A stretch of 64,000 nt of DNA, from assembly GCA_020465985.1 (NCBI GenBank), contig JAANYP010002035.1, forward strand, positions 43,556-107,555, written 5' to 3'. The position numbers and the translations under genes are program-made. A model generated the notes under the pieces. The model was given only the letters and a program-made list of their open reading frames with translations. It did no database searches and had not been told where the DNA came from. Position 1 is the stretch's first letter. Each line of letters starts with the position of its first letter. Below are positions 23,671 through 34,093 of the stretch, in pieces. Source of the stretch: Centrapalus pauciflorus (lineage: Eukaryota > Streptophyta > Magnoliopsida > Asterales > Asteraceae).

Positions 23671-23682
23671 TGGTATCAGAGC
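23671..23682 (+). promoter_or_regulatory. tRNA-iMet primer binding site
   Basis: TGGTATCAGAGC two bases after the 5' LTR, followed by CTAATATGGCTGAA. Confidence 0.93.
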
Positions 23683-24129
23683 CTAATATGGCTGAATTTG
23701 AGTGAATTTGAATCTGAATTTTGTAAAATAATCAAACACTGTTACATTCGTTTTTATTAAAATTCAGAAAATCAATTTTGGATTTTGATTTTGTGGATGA
23801 AATGTTCTGAAAATTGGATCGAAGGTGGAGCATTTAAAGTCGAATCCATTGAGATATATCTCAGATTTTAATTCCAAACAATCAGAATTTAATTTGGAGT
23901 ATTCTGATTTTTCGAAAAGTTTGTGTTCTTGACTGTTTTTTGTCAAATTCAAGGATTTTAATCTGAAATTGGTCAAGTTGTTTTCACAAAAAGTGTTTGT
24001 GTGTGAAAACCGCAGCTTCGATTTTAATCTGGAATCAATTTGTGGATTTTTGTTGAAAATTGAATTTTTTGAACTTGATTTTTGAAATATTTTGTTAAAA
24101 CTCGGGCATCTCTATGTTCATAGCTTTGA

Positions 24130-24606
24130 TCGAGTTTTACAAAGAAGTATTCGAGTTTGATCAAAACTTCAATCGAGTTTTATAAAGTGGTAATCGAGTT
24201 TCATCAAGTATCATTCGAGTTTATCACTTCATTGACCGAGTTTCAAGCCTCATTAGTCGAGTTTCAAGCTGTATCGTTCAAGTTGCAAGATATTATCATT
24301 CGAGTTTCAGGCTTATTCATTCGAGTTTGTTTCCTTGTTATTCGAGTTTAGTGATTAATCAATCGAGTTTATTGTTTTTTTTTTAACCGAGTTTCATACT
24401 TAGTTCATCGAATTTCAAGCTACTTCAGTCGAGTTTAATTCTTCATCATTCGAGTTTCATCAAGCTTATTCGAGTTTAATTCTCTTTCAATCGAGTTTGA
24501 TTGTGTTTCATTCGAGTTTCACACTTAACCATCCGAGTTTAATACTTTATCATTCGAGTTTCATTACTCTTCACTCGAGTTGAGTCCTTATTCATTCGAG
24601 TTTCAT
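24130..24606 (+). repeat. Array of about 20 CGAGTTT motifs in the leader
   Basis: Twenty exact CGAGTTT motifs, usually preceded by AT or T (ATTCGAGTTT), recur every 15-30 bp, with three or four decayed copies between them (CAAGTTG, CGAATTT, CGAGTTG). The sequence between motifs is not conserved, so this is an array of short sites and not an ordinary tandem repeat. It lies between the PBS and the gag-like ATG, in untranslated leader RNA. Confidence 0.88.
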
Positions 24607-24948
24607 CATACTTTTGACTATTTGACCTTAGCTGCTTAAATTGGTCATAACTTTTGACTGGAACATCGTTAGAAGGCCTACCATACGTCAAATCGAAGCT
24701 TGAAAAGAGATCTACATTTCTAGAACCGGCATAGCCGGTTCGGTAAATTTTCGAGGCCCAATTCCACTCCAGAAATAAGTTATGGGCATTTTTCTGAAGA
24801 AAATCTAAAATTTCAACGTCAAAAAGTCAAATCAGAGCTGATTTTTAACAAATTAATCATTCAAGATTCAGTTTTATTCAATCAAGATTCATTCAAATTT
24901 TCATAAGTCCATAAAAGATCTTGGAAGTTCATTTTTCTGCAATTCATA

Positions 24949-26160
24949 ATGATGTTTGAACAATTTTCAAAGTCTGAGCTGATTGTCAAACTTACTGAAT
25001 CTGAAAAGATTCGTAAGAACAATTACGACATTCTCGTTCAGTTAAATACTGATAAACATTTGGCGTTACGTGACGTACAAATATTGAATGAAGAAATTCA
25101 AAGCTTAAAAGAAAAACAAAACTCTGAGAGTTGTGCTCATCAATTGAAAATATCTGAATTACTTAAAGAACTTGATGAGCTGAAACAAGAAAATTTTCAG
25201 AATGCAACTCAACTGAAATATCTTTTGCCTGAAAGATCTGATCTTTACAAGAAAGTTCAGGATCTTGAAGATACACTTTGTAAGACAAAACCAACTGATC
25301 AGAATTGTATTTTAAACAAAAATGAAGAAATTTTTGCTCTTCAACAAGAGTTGTCTTTAACTAAAGATTTGATTGAGAAGGAAAGACATGAGTTCTTACT
25401 TAAAGAACAAGATTTTAAATCAAAATCTGAATTGTTTGAAGATGAAAGACAAATGTTCTTAATCAAAGAACAATCTTTTAAATCTGATTACCAATCATTT
25501 GATCATGACAGAAATTCAAATTTAGTCATTATCAAAAGTTTGGAAGATCAGATACTTCATCTTACAAAACAATTACATGTGTTTACTTCGTCAACTGAGT
25601 CAAAGGTTAAGACCCCTTCTTCAGTGTGTTTAAAATCCAATGTTGATCACTCTGGTTTGTCTTCTGAAAGTGAAGTGAATCTAACTAACTCTGCTAAGTT
25701 TGATTCTTCTTCAGATCTTAAACTTAAGTATCTGTTAAAGATACACAGCGGCAAAGATAAAATTGTTGAACAACTTCCGGTCAAGATTTACACCGGTGAA
25801 TCTTCGAAGTCAAATTTTCTTAAAGTTTCTGAAAATACTGGTCATTCTAATCAGAAAACAAATTCACAGAAAAATACCAAGTATTATCAGAAACAGGCAA
25901 GAACCGGACAGTTATTCAAAAAGAAGAGTTCGCAAAAGTCTGATCATTCAAATTCAAGTTTCTTTAGAAATTCAGATATTCAATTTTATCATACTCAAAG
26001 AAATTTGTTTTCTGCGTTTGAAAGAGAAGCTGATAGTTATAACATGCAATGGGTACCTAAACCCAAGTACAAGTGGGTACCAAAACCCGTTTTGAAATGG
26101 GTACCCAAGAGCGCTAACAAGTCTGGATCCAAATCTGTTTGGATACCAAAGACATCTTAA
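24949..26160 (+). CDS. Gag-like coiled-coil protein of the non-autonomous element
   Basis: 403 uninterrupted codons. Residues about 1-215 are a long K/E/L-rich coiled coil, then an S/T-rich stretch, a basic region near 290-340 (KKKSSQKSD), and a C-terminal repeat of WVPK (QWVPKPK, KWVPKPV, KWVPKSA, VWIPK). It has no CCHC knuckle and no catalytic domain. W-V-P-K motifs occur in the spacer between gag and protease of plant copia polyproteins, so this is probably the surviving tail of such a protein. The ATG at 24949 is the first in frame after a stop-rich leader. With LTRs this similar, an intact frame may simply be young. Confidence 0.8.
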   Translation: MMFEQFSKSELIVKLTESEKIRKNNYDILVQLNTDKHLALRDVQILNEEIQSLKEKQNSESCAHQLKISELLKELDELKQENFQNATQLKYLLPERSDLYKKVQDLEDTLCKTKPTDQNCILNKNEEIFALQQELSLTKDLIEKERHEFLLKEQDFKSKSELFEDERQMFLIKEQSFKSDYQSFDHDRNSNLVIIKSLEDQILHLTKQLHVFTSSTESKVKTPSSVCLKSNVDHSGLSSESEVNLTNSAKFDSSSDLKLKYLLKIHSGKDKIVEQLPVKIYTGESSKSNFLKVSENTGHSNQKTNSQKNTKYYQKQARTGQLFKKKSSQKSDHSNSSFFRNSDIQFYHTQRNLFSAFEREADSYNMQWVPKPKYKWVPKPVLKWVPKSANKSGSKSVWIPKTS

Positions 26161-26178
26161 ATTTTGCAGGTTATAGGT

Positions 26179-26387
26179 TTCTTATCATTCCAGATAAGGA
26201 CCCGTTCTTCATTTCAATAGGCTCTTGATTACTTCAGGTCAAGACCCGTGTTTCAAATCAAAATGGTTTCTAGTTCAATTCAGACTAGAACCCGGACTTC
26301 AATGAACCAGAGACAATGGTTTTCAGTTACTTCAGACTGAAACCCAAGCCTATGCGACAAATGGCTTCTAATCACTTCAGATTAGAA
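26179..26387 (+). other. Tandem array of five hairpins with covarying stems
   Basis: Hairpins at 26179-26200, 26223-26244, 26268-26290, 26321-26342 and 26366-26387 each have a 7-bp stem and an 8-9 base loop ending TTCAG (TCCAG in the first), and are followed by CCC(G/A). The stems are TTCTTAT/ATAAGGA, TCTTGAT/GTCAAGA, TTCTAGT/ACTAGAA, TTTCAGT/ACTGAAA and TTCTAAT/ATTAGAA. Arms change together between copies. A sixth, GAATTC pairing with GAATTC around CTGCCCT, is at 26415-26433. The spacing is about 45 nt. The array starts 19 bp after the ORF stop, in the 3' untranslated part of the genomic RNA. Confidence 0.85.
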
Positions 26388-26533
26388 CCCGAGTCTGAAA
26401 GACAAATATTTCTGGAATTCCTGCCCTGAATTCAACTCTGAAGCTGCATTGATTTAGAGGGAGTTTTATTTTTATAATTTTTTGCTCCTAATTTCATTTC
26501 TATGAGTTGACTACCTGTGTTTGCTTATTTACA

Positions 26534-28422
26534 GGGGGAGTTTCAGTGCACTTTGACGATGACATTTTTCAAAACTATGTGTGATTTTTCACGAAAATAT
26601 TTGACACACACATAAAAAGAGTTTTTGAGCTGAAAGAAATTTTTTTATGAATCTCTGAATCTATCATTGAGATTAATTGATCTAATCTCTGTGATTTTCA
26701 TAATCTCATTTCTTCTGAGATTCTTTTTGTTAGAACTCTTCCAATTTATACTGGATTCTCCTGTTATCTCCCATGTGCTAATTCTTTCAAGAAAATCTTA
26801 TTCTTTTCATATCATATATCAGATTTTCCATTTCATTCTGATATCTCCCAAAATTATCTGCATATCATCTCCAATACCATATAAGTTGGATTTCATCATA
26901 TCTCATGACCTTTCAAAGCTGAAAATTTTTCTGCTGACTCTGATTATGCACCAATCTGAGTGATAGGCATAAATATCGCTTCTATGGTCTAACCAGAACC
27001 GGAAGACCTACCCCAGAAGCAAACCAACTTTAGTTTGTGTGGGTGAGGGTTCTTTAGGTTTGTTAGTTGAGAAGTGTTAGTTATTACGGGATACTGACAG
27101 GGTCGAGCAGAGATAAAATATAAATGAGAGGGATATTGAGATTGAAAGGAGATGGTGGTGCATCAGATTATGCTTTTACTATAAAGCTGACTGAATTCAT
27201 TTCTCAAAAGTGAGCCGGAGGGAGCTTAGTTGAAAAATGCTATGTGCTGAGAGTTGAGAAAGGATTAAAAGAAAAGAAAATCCTACCTAAACTGTGTCAG
27301 CTGGGTAATCCACATAATCTATCAAGCCCTAGGTGACTTGATATTGAAAAAGACGTCATGGACCCAGTGACGCATGCACTTAACCCCACCAACTACTCAG
27401 TTATCTCTCAAAAGATTTCTGTTTCAATAATCAAGGAGATATAACACATTTCTATCGATATATCATTTGGATATTATTGATATTGAAACAAGGAAGACAG
27501 TTGCTCCGGTCTCCAATTTCATTTGATGCACATTGTGTCTAGAGCTAATTATATACACTTTTAGGACACATCGAGTCTAACAGTCTGCGCGACTATAAAC
27601 TGCTAGTCCAAAGTGACTAAGCCGGAACAAATAAGAGTGATTCTTTCATGATAAAGGATTTCACGATGACTATTTGGAAATCCTACCAGTGTTAACATCA
27701 CGCCAGCGCTGAAAGTAGGTCACATAGATTTTGTCTATTGTGCAAACAGGAATCCTATGTGGACCTGGACTTGTTTTCTCACAAAATGAATGTGTTTCAT
27801 TTTCCCCAAAGTTGTAAAGCTTTGTTTTGTTCTAAAAAGATATAATATCAATTCGAGGGGGAGTGAACTTTTTGAGGGGGTGAGATAAATCTGTTTTGTA
27901 TAGGGGGAGAGATGTCAGTTTAAGGGGGAGAAAATCAATTTGTAATAATTTCTGAGTTGTAATTGTTGTTGTATTTCTTCTACTGTAATTTCATTGAATT
28001 AATGTTTCTGAAGTTTTTTGCATGATGTTCATAATTTTTTATGATCATCATGAGGGGGAGAAAAGCTGAATTTCAGAAACAACTGTTGAGTAGTTTGAAA
28101 TCAACTGAAGGCAATTACTACATCATCTCAAGACAATTGATCAAGGAAGAGATTTAAAAGCTATTCATGATCCAAGGGGGAGTGTGCTTACAAGAAAAGA
28201 GAATATCAGAATAGAAGAGTTGTGAAGATCAGAGAGAGACAAATAAAGAAAAGAAGAAGATTCAGAGATCAGAGAAAATAAGAATATTCACGAAAAAGTC
28301 CCTGAAATGATCTTTTATCAGAAAATTGATTTCATCTCTAAGGGGAAGATTGTTAGGGACAATATTTGTAGAGCTGAAATGAATATTATTTTAATAATTG
28401 TGTTCATCTCTAAGGGGGAGAA
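26534..28422 (+). promoter_or_regulatory. Multiple polypurine tracts leading to the PPT of the 3' LTR
   Basis: GGGGGAG occurs exactly at 26534, 27857, 27903, 27924, 28054, 28176 and 28414. The last, followed by AA, abuts the 3' LTR and is the PPT for plus-strand DNA priming. Near matches lie at 26457, 27876 and 28341. Several PPT-like tracts before the 3' LTR are, as I recall, a reported trait of Sireviruses. The 26440-28420 stretch has no ORF of note. Confidence 0.85.
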
Positions 28423-28748
28423 TGTTGGGAATAAATAATAGAAATGAAACAATTATATTGTATATAATTGTAATTACTCAATAGTATAGGGGTTGGATTG
28501 TAAATACTCAAAGCTTGAGTATTAAGTATAAAAAGAGGTATCTGTGTACTGTTGATAGAAGGATGAATCGAAGATTACACACACACATACGGATCTGATT
28601 TAGAGAGAAAAGAAGGATTGCTTTACAAGATAGCCAAGAACTCAATGTAATATTTCTCTCTTTAATCATTCGATTTTATGTGTTTGATTGTTAATTGTTC
28701 ATATGAATTGTTTAATGTTGAATGAATTGCTAGAAATATGAATTCACA
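28423..28748 (+). repeat. 3' LTR of the non-autonomous element
   Basis: Same length as the 5' LTR with five substitutions and no indel. The TATA box is conserved near 28525. Confidence 0.93.
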
Positions 28749-28932
28749 TAAAGAAAGGTATTAAACTTTTATTTTTTGCAAATTAAATAATAAAAATCAA
28801 ATAAATAGTTTGAGTAAAATGAAACAAAATGTTATATTATCTCTTTTAATCTTTTCTTCTAACTTTTTTTTGTGTTGACTTTCATTTTATAACATTTTCT
28901 CCGACCAAGAGCATGGGTACTATGAATCATGC

Positions 28933-28934
<2 letters not shown>

Positions 28935-28993
<59 letters not shown>
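28935..28993. repeat. (CT)n microsatellite
   Basis: About 29 CT units in the right arm of the Mutator-like element, followed by a GC-rich segment (29000-29400) without a recognisable product. Confidence 0.95.
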
Positions 28994-28995
<2 letters not shown>

Positions 28996-29473
28996 CACAA
29001 CTGAGAAGTGAAAACCACCGCCCTAACAATCCCTCCTGGCTTCGAGGGCTCGGCCGGATGTTTCCCACTCCGGCAAGCGACCGCCGCCGCCGTTCTCTCT
29101 GCCGGCAAGCACCAGCAACCTCTAACTCGGCTTTTCCCTCACACACTCACGACGCTCATAGTGCTCACTCTATACAATGTACTCTTTGTCTCTCTGTTCC
29201 CTCCGACTGGCGACCATTGCTGCCGCCGCATCCACCTCCTACGAACACCGCACAACCCGTCACCCTCCTGACCTCCATCTTCCTCTCTCTCTCTCTTCCT
29301 CTGAACTGACGACAGCGGCTGCGGCCCAAACCTTAGCACCGCCGCCATTCCATCGCTGCTACTCTCTCTTTCCCACCACCAGTCTCGGATCAAGTGATTT
29401 AATGAAAAGCTGCGTACTTGTCTTTGTGAACATCGAGATGTGTTTTTCTATCGCATAGCAGTGGAAGGAGAGA

Positions 29474-29550
29474 GGCAGTGGATGGCCGGAGGTGGTGTAG
29501 GCTATGGATGGCCGGAGGTGGCGAAGGCAGTGGATGGCCGGAGGTGTTGG
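29474..29550. repeat. Threefold GGATGGCCGGAGGTG repeat
   Basis: The unit appears three times with spacers of about 11 bp. GC-rich and probably part of sequence captured by the Mutator-like element. No gene recognised. Confidence 0.8.
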
Positions 29551-30143
29551 CCATGGTTGTTTGCCAAAAGTTTCTCTCCTTTTTCACGAATGGTCAAATC
29601 ATAAATACTGACTACTGAGAACGAGAGGGAGATGAAGGGATTTTTATGGATTTTTATTATTTATTTTTATAAAAAAGAAAATTCATAACCTATTTTTTTA
29701 ATTATATCAAGGGCAAAATGGTCATTTTAAAAAAATGCCGGTCAAAGGACCAAAACCAAAATAAATTGCTAATAACGGGGACGAAATTCGTAATTAATCA
29801 CGAAGAAGGACGGTATCTATAATTTATACCTAAACACAGGGACGAAAATTGTAATTTACCCAATTTTTAATTACGATTTAATATTTTCTTTTTTTAAAAC
29901 ACCATGTAAAGTTTTAGAAGACTATTTTATATCGTAACCATATCTTAACCATATAAATTTTTAATATTTTAATTGGTTTCTAATAATATTTTTTACTTAA
30001 AAATTATATGTGTTTTTTTTCATCAAAGAAACTTTTACTAACATCAAATTAAATGACCAGATGTTTGAACACTGACCTTTTACTTGGTAAGAATTTTATC
30101 TAACCTCTAAATGTGGTCATTAACATCAAAATACACTTATACA

Positions 30144-30540
30144 CACTACTAGAAAACAGACTTTTACCAATGGAATTTGCGGCGGAAAAAATCCCAATAC
30201 TGATGAGTTACCGAAAAATTTCTGACGTATTGTGGATATGCAAATCACTGAACGATTACCGAGGGTATACCAAGGGCTTTTCGATGGTGGGACTTCCCTC
30301 ACTATTTCGTCGCTAATACAAAGAGATTGATGTGGGAATACTAAGGGATAAATCTGTTGTCGGTAATCCTTCGGTAAACACGTCTCTCGGTAATCCGTCG
30401 GTAACATTCCCTCAGTAAGCACTCGAAAATATCTTGGTAAAATATTCGATGGTAAACCCTTAAAAACATATTGTCGGCATTCTCTAAGTATGGCTTTTGT
30501 CGGTAATCACTCGGAAACATTGTTTTTTCCATTTTCCAAA
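30144..30540. mobile_element. CACTA left end with GTCGGTAATC subterminal repeats
   Basis: CACTACTAGAAAACAGAC begins at 30144, preceded by ACA. Repeats of CGGTAATC or CGGTAAAC in both orientations follow to about 30510. No matching right end was found, so the element is truncated or its end is unrecognisable. A different family from the ACCCCGGTT CACTAs. Confidence 0.65.
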
Positions 30541-30859
30541 AAATATATATGTACATAATCCATATATGTTATGAGTTAGTTGTATTCGAAAAATATAAAT
30601 TAGTTGTATTTGATTGATATAAATTAGTTGTTTTCCATTTTCCAAAAAATATATATGTACATAACCATGTTAGCAACGAAAAATATAAATTAGTTGTATT
30701 CGATTGATATTAATATGTTATGAGTTACTTTTTAAACAAATAATATATATATACATAATCCATATATATGATCGACTATAACATTAAATGAACAATAACT
30801 ACTTGCTACGATTCAACATAAGTCACTATAACATGTTATGACATTAAACGAAAAATACT

Positions 30860-31410
30860 TGTGGATGTCAAATCTGGCCCATTATAGCTTATTATAAAAT
30901 GATAAGAATGACTAATGTTAGTTAACGTAAAATGTAACTCATTATAATTTGTTATAACCTAGATGATCAATAAGTATTAGTTAGTATCCTATATGGTCCA
31001 TTATAACAGGTTATATGACATAATAGGAACAACTAGCATTTGTTAAGGCCCAACAAGGCCTATTACAACCTGATATGAACACTAATGTATCTTAACGTCC
31101 AACATGTTTCATTTAAATGAAAAATACCTATTATAACTTGTTTTGAATTTAAATGAACAATTAGTAGTTGCCTAGGCCCAACATGACCCGTTATAATATG
31201 ATATGACCTAAATTAGTTTATTATAAACTGATAAGAACCACTAGTGTTGGTTAGCGTTTGATGATCCTTTTATAACATGTTCTAATTACCTACATGAAAA
31301 ATAATTACTTGTTAAGGCCCAATATGACTTACTGTAACATCATAGTAACAACTAATGTTTGTTAAGGTCCAACATGATCCATTATAACGTGTTATGATAC
31401 TAAATGCAGA
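30860..31410. repeat. Degenerate tandem repeat, unit about 65 bp
   Basis: About eight or nine diverged units of the form CTAATGTTTGTTAAGG, CCCAACATGACC, CATTATAAC and TGTTATGA. It may be internal repeats of the CACTA element whose left end lies at 30144. No coding sequence here or in the AT-rich 31410-32300. Confidence 0.7.
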
Positions 31411-32309
31411 CTAAAGGCAATTGCAATCGGCTAATAATGCTATCGAAAGTAAAATCGATCAATTAGTCAAATGTTTCACTGAAACAGAGTGTATAATAAA
31501 ACAAGGCATCAATACTTTGAAATCGTTCGTCGATTAGCCATCGTCCCTTTGAAGATTGTTGTCCATATTTCAATATTTTAAAATAATCATAACATATGCC
31601 CAAAGGCCCACATTTCACTCGGTTATCCTATCTAGTGTTACTGACTAGGGTTCACGCATAACAAATGTCCAATTTGAATATTTCAAAATATCATAATCAT
31701 AGTAACACAATCCTGTCTATAAAAATGAACTTAAATTAGGAACTCGATAAAATTACCTAGGTTGGTCTTCTAGTTACCCAATCTCACTATCTTATTTAAT
31801 ACATACGTTAGAATTTAATAATTATTAAGTTTGGTTAGCACTTATTGTTTATTCAACTTGAAATGTTTAATTAATCATTATTAATCGAATTGGTTTTCTG
31901 ATAATTAATTATGTGATTTTCTCTATCATTTACTCATAAGTCAAATGAATATAACTTTATTGTATCAATTTTAATTTCAAAGAAATATTTAATTTAACTT
32001 ATAAGTGAACCTTATTTAATTAATAAATCTTTAGTATATATTTATTCCATTTTTGGGGTTAACGTCTGAATTAATCTAATTAAACTTTTAATAACTAACA
32101 ATAACATATAATTGATATTAATTGTAAATATAAATGTAAATAATTAATCAATTTGTTACCCGTTAATTAATTTATTTAGAATTGGTTTCAACATATATAT
32201 TTATTTGTTTTATTTGAGATTTAAACTAATTTATTGGTTAATAAAAATAATAAATACAAATCAGATTTTTATATTGTAACATATATAAATTAGTTTATTA
32301 ATTTATTGG

Positions 32310-33006
32310 TTTGGGTTGGCGGGTCGGGCGACCGATTTTCCATTTTCTTTTTCTCCCCTATTCTCGGCACCCCAACACACGCATACCACTCTCACCTCTC
32401 TCTCTCTCCTACCTGCTTCTCTCCCTCTATGGCTCTATTCCCTGCTCCCTCAGGTCGGCGACCGCCGCCATCGCCACTCACCGGCGCACCAACATCCACC
32501 CTTGATTCCTCTCTACTCTCCTCTCCCTCACACGCTCTGCCTCACTCACTTTATCTCCCTTGTTCTCGCACACAGCGGCAGCGGGCAAACCCCAATGCCG
32601 CCGCCAGTCACCATCGCCACAGCTCCATCACTGCCACTACAGTGCTCGGATTGTTGTAATCCGTTGAAGAAACTGGGACCGGTGTCCATGGATCATGTGT
32701 TATCAGCATTGGGAGAATCCGGAGTTTGTTTAGTTTCTTTGATACATCTAACGCAGGGTACTTGGATTCCACACAGATCGAGGGAGGGTTATCCACATTG
32801 TAAATTCCGTTCGATTATAAGTATGCCAAGGAGTTACTCAGGGTTTGTGATGCGTATAGAGATGGGAGGGTTGATTATCATGAGTTTAGGAGATACATGG
32901 ATGATAAAGAACTTCAACTTTATCAAATATTTCAAGCGATTGATGTCGAACACAATGGTTTCATTTTGCCCGAAGAGCTCCACGTACGATGCTCTTCTTC
33001 AGGCTG
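32310..33006 (+). pseudogene. Broken first exon of a calcium-regulated mitochondrial ATP-Mg/phosphate carrier
   Basis: From 32645 the plus strand encodes CCNPLKKLGPVSMDHVLSAL and then, after a frameshift near 32720, RSLFSFFDTSNAGYLD, a TAA stop at 32801, and DYKYAKELLRVC. EF-hand loops DAYRDGRVDYHE and DVEHNGFILPEE follow. This is the N-terminal calcium-sensing domain of plant APC/SCaMC-type carriers of the inner mitochondrial membrane. A second frameshift near 32981 precedes DALLQAGI and a GT donor at 33007. The transmembrane carrier domain is absent. The pyrimidine-rich 32310-32640 looks like its 5' leader. Two frameshifts and a stop rule out function. Confidence 0.85.
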
Positions 33007-33884
33007 GTATTTTACCATACTCCCCCTCTTTATGGTCATAATATGATGCATTTTACTTTAATTGTATGACCTAGTGGCTAGAAATTGGATAACAGAAGTA
33101 TGTTGATTGGATTTGTACTCACTTTGCTTTGATTAAGTGCACATATGTGATTTGAATGGCATACTTTATGTGTGATTTGAATGACATAATTTTATAGTTT
33201 ATGGAGTGGAAGTTATGTAGCTTTACACAGTGACTCATAAAAAAGAGAATATGTACAATAACCTTTCTTGTTAGACAATTGGACCATTCCCTGTAAATCA
33301 AATGGGTTAGACTTCTCCCCACTAGGATTACTCATGATAACCAATGTTCTTGATATTGACATTTGATTCATGATAAACAGTGCTTCAGTGGTGACTTGCA
33401 TTGTTTATCAAATAATTTTTATACGGATGTGTGTGTGATGAAAGAGAATTCCAACTTAATCATAATTTGTTCTTTATATAACTCCATAGGTTTGGTTATG
33501 CGTTGGCGTTGCTTGACAGGCCTTTGTGTGATGATCGTAATTTTTTCTCTATACAATTCCATAGGTTTGATTATGCATTGCTTTATCAGCCTTTGTGGCC
33601 TTGTGAGTTGTGGTGAAAAGTAATAGTATATTTCCTTTCCTTTGGAGTTTGGAGTAACATATTTTGTGTAAAACTAATACATAAAAACATGATTTATGAC
33701 AATTGTGATGGTTAAATCAGCTTAAATAACTCAAGATGCCAAGCTGCTTTTAGACTTCCCTTTCATATCGTAGATTTTATTTTTGATACCAGTATTGATG
33801 CAGGAGCATCACATGCTAATGAAGCTTGTTTCAAAGTAAATTTTCTTTTTTTCATTAGCTAGTTCATTTGAGTATTTTGAAGGT
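33007..33884 (+). other. Probable intron remnant of the carrier pseudogene
   Basis: Starts at the GT donor of the broken exon. It contains a twofold repeat of about 75 bp around CCATAGGTTTG(A/G)TTATGC (33483 and 33561). The next expected exon is not found, so the gene fragment ends within this intron. Confidence 0.4.
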
Positions 33885-34092
33885 GTTATTGTATGGTGTG
33901 TAAAGATGTGACACCAGTACTGCATCATGGCTGATTTCATAAAACACGTGAGGGTCACACCGATGAGGATAACTGAGCTGATGCAATTGAACGATTGAAT
34001 AAATAATAATGGATATTGTTTATGACACGAAATGATCATTGAGATTAAATTAATGGGTGATTAATTATATCTCAATGTACAGGGACTAAAAG
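33885..34092. repeat. About 205-bp repeat shared with 52560-52760
   Basis: Aligns in reverse complement with 52562-52760 at high identity between unrelated flanks, ending at GGGACTAAAA. Shared blocks include CAATCGTTC, ATGATCATTTCGTGT and TTTTATGAAATCA. Origin unknown; possibly an LTR or SINE-like fragment. Confidence 0.7.
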
Positions 34093-34093
34093 T

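Larger units (their letters stand above)
23343..28748 (+). mobile_element. Young non-autonomous LTR retrotransposon encoding only a gag-like ORF
   Basis: The two LTRs are each 326 bp and differ at five positions that I can see, about 98.5% identity. The flanks are TAAAA and TAAAG, a 4 of 5 match for a target duplication. It has a PBS, a repeat-rich leader, one ORF (24949-26160), a hairpin array, several purine tracts and a PPT. No protease, RT, RNase H or integrase coding is present, so it must depend on a relative, probably a Sirevirus-like copia given the multiple purine tracts and the WVPK-rich protein. Low LTR divergence implies recent insertion into the Mutator-like element. Confidence 0.9.
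23194..29861. mobile_element. Mutator-like element with 9-bp target duplication, split by an LTR element
   Basis: The ends are GGGTAAATTACAAATTTC at 23194 and, in reverse complement, GGGTAAATTACAATTTTCGT at 29861. The duplication AATTTTTAA lies at 23185-23193 and 29862-29870. The first 150 bp of each arm align (CCTGTG, then TTTTGGTTTT.GTCCTTT, then GCCCTTGA-like blocks). Without the LTR element (23343-28748) it would be about 1.26 kb, with no transposase. Its right half holds a CT microsatellite and a GC-rich segment, possibly captured gene sequence. Related ends occur at 54181. Confidence 0.88.

Noticed and set aside
24157..24351. 64-codon frame in the CGAGTTT array
   Set aside because: The frame only reflects the repeated motif and does not continue through the array.
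28859..29458. Overlapping open frames around the CT run
   Set aside because: Caused by the microsatellite and GC-rich composition; no recognisable protein and inside a Mutator-like element.
32316..33041. 241-codon open frame as an intact gene
   Set aside because: Only its middle matches the carrier. The EF-hands are in another frame, with a stop at 32801 and two frameshifts.
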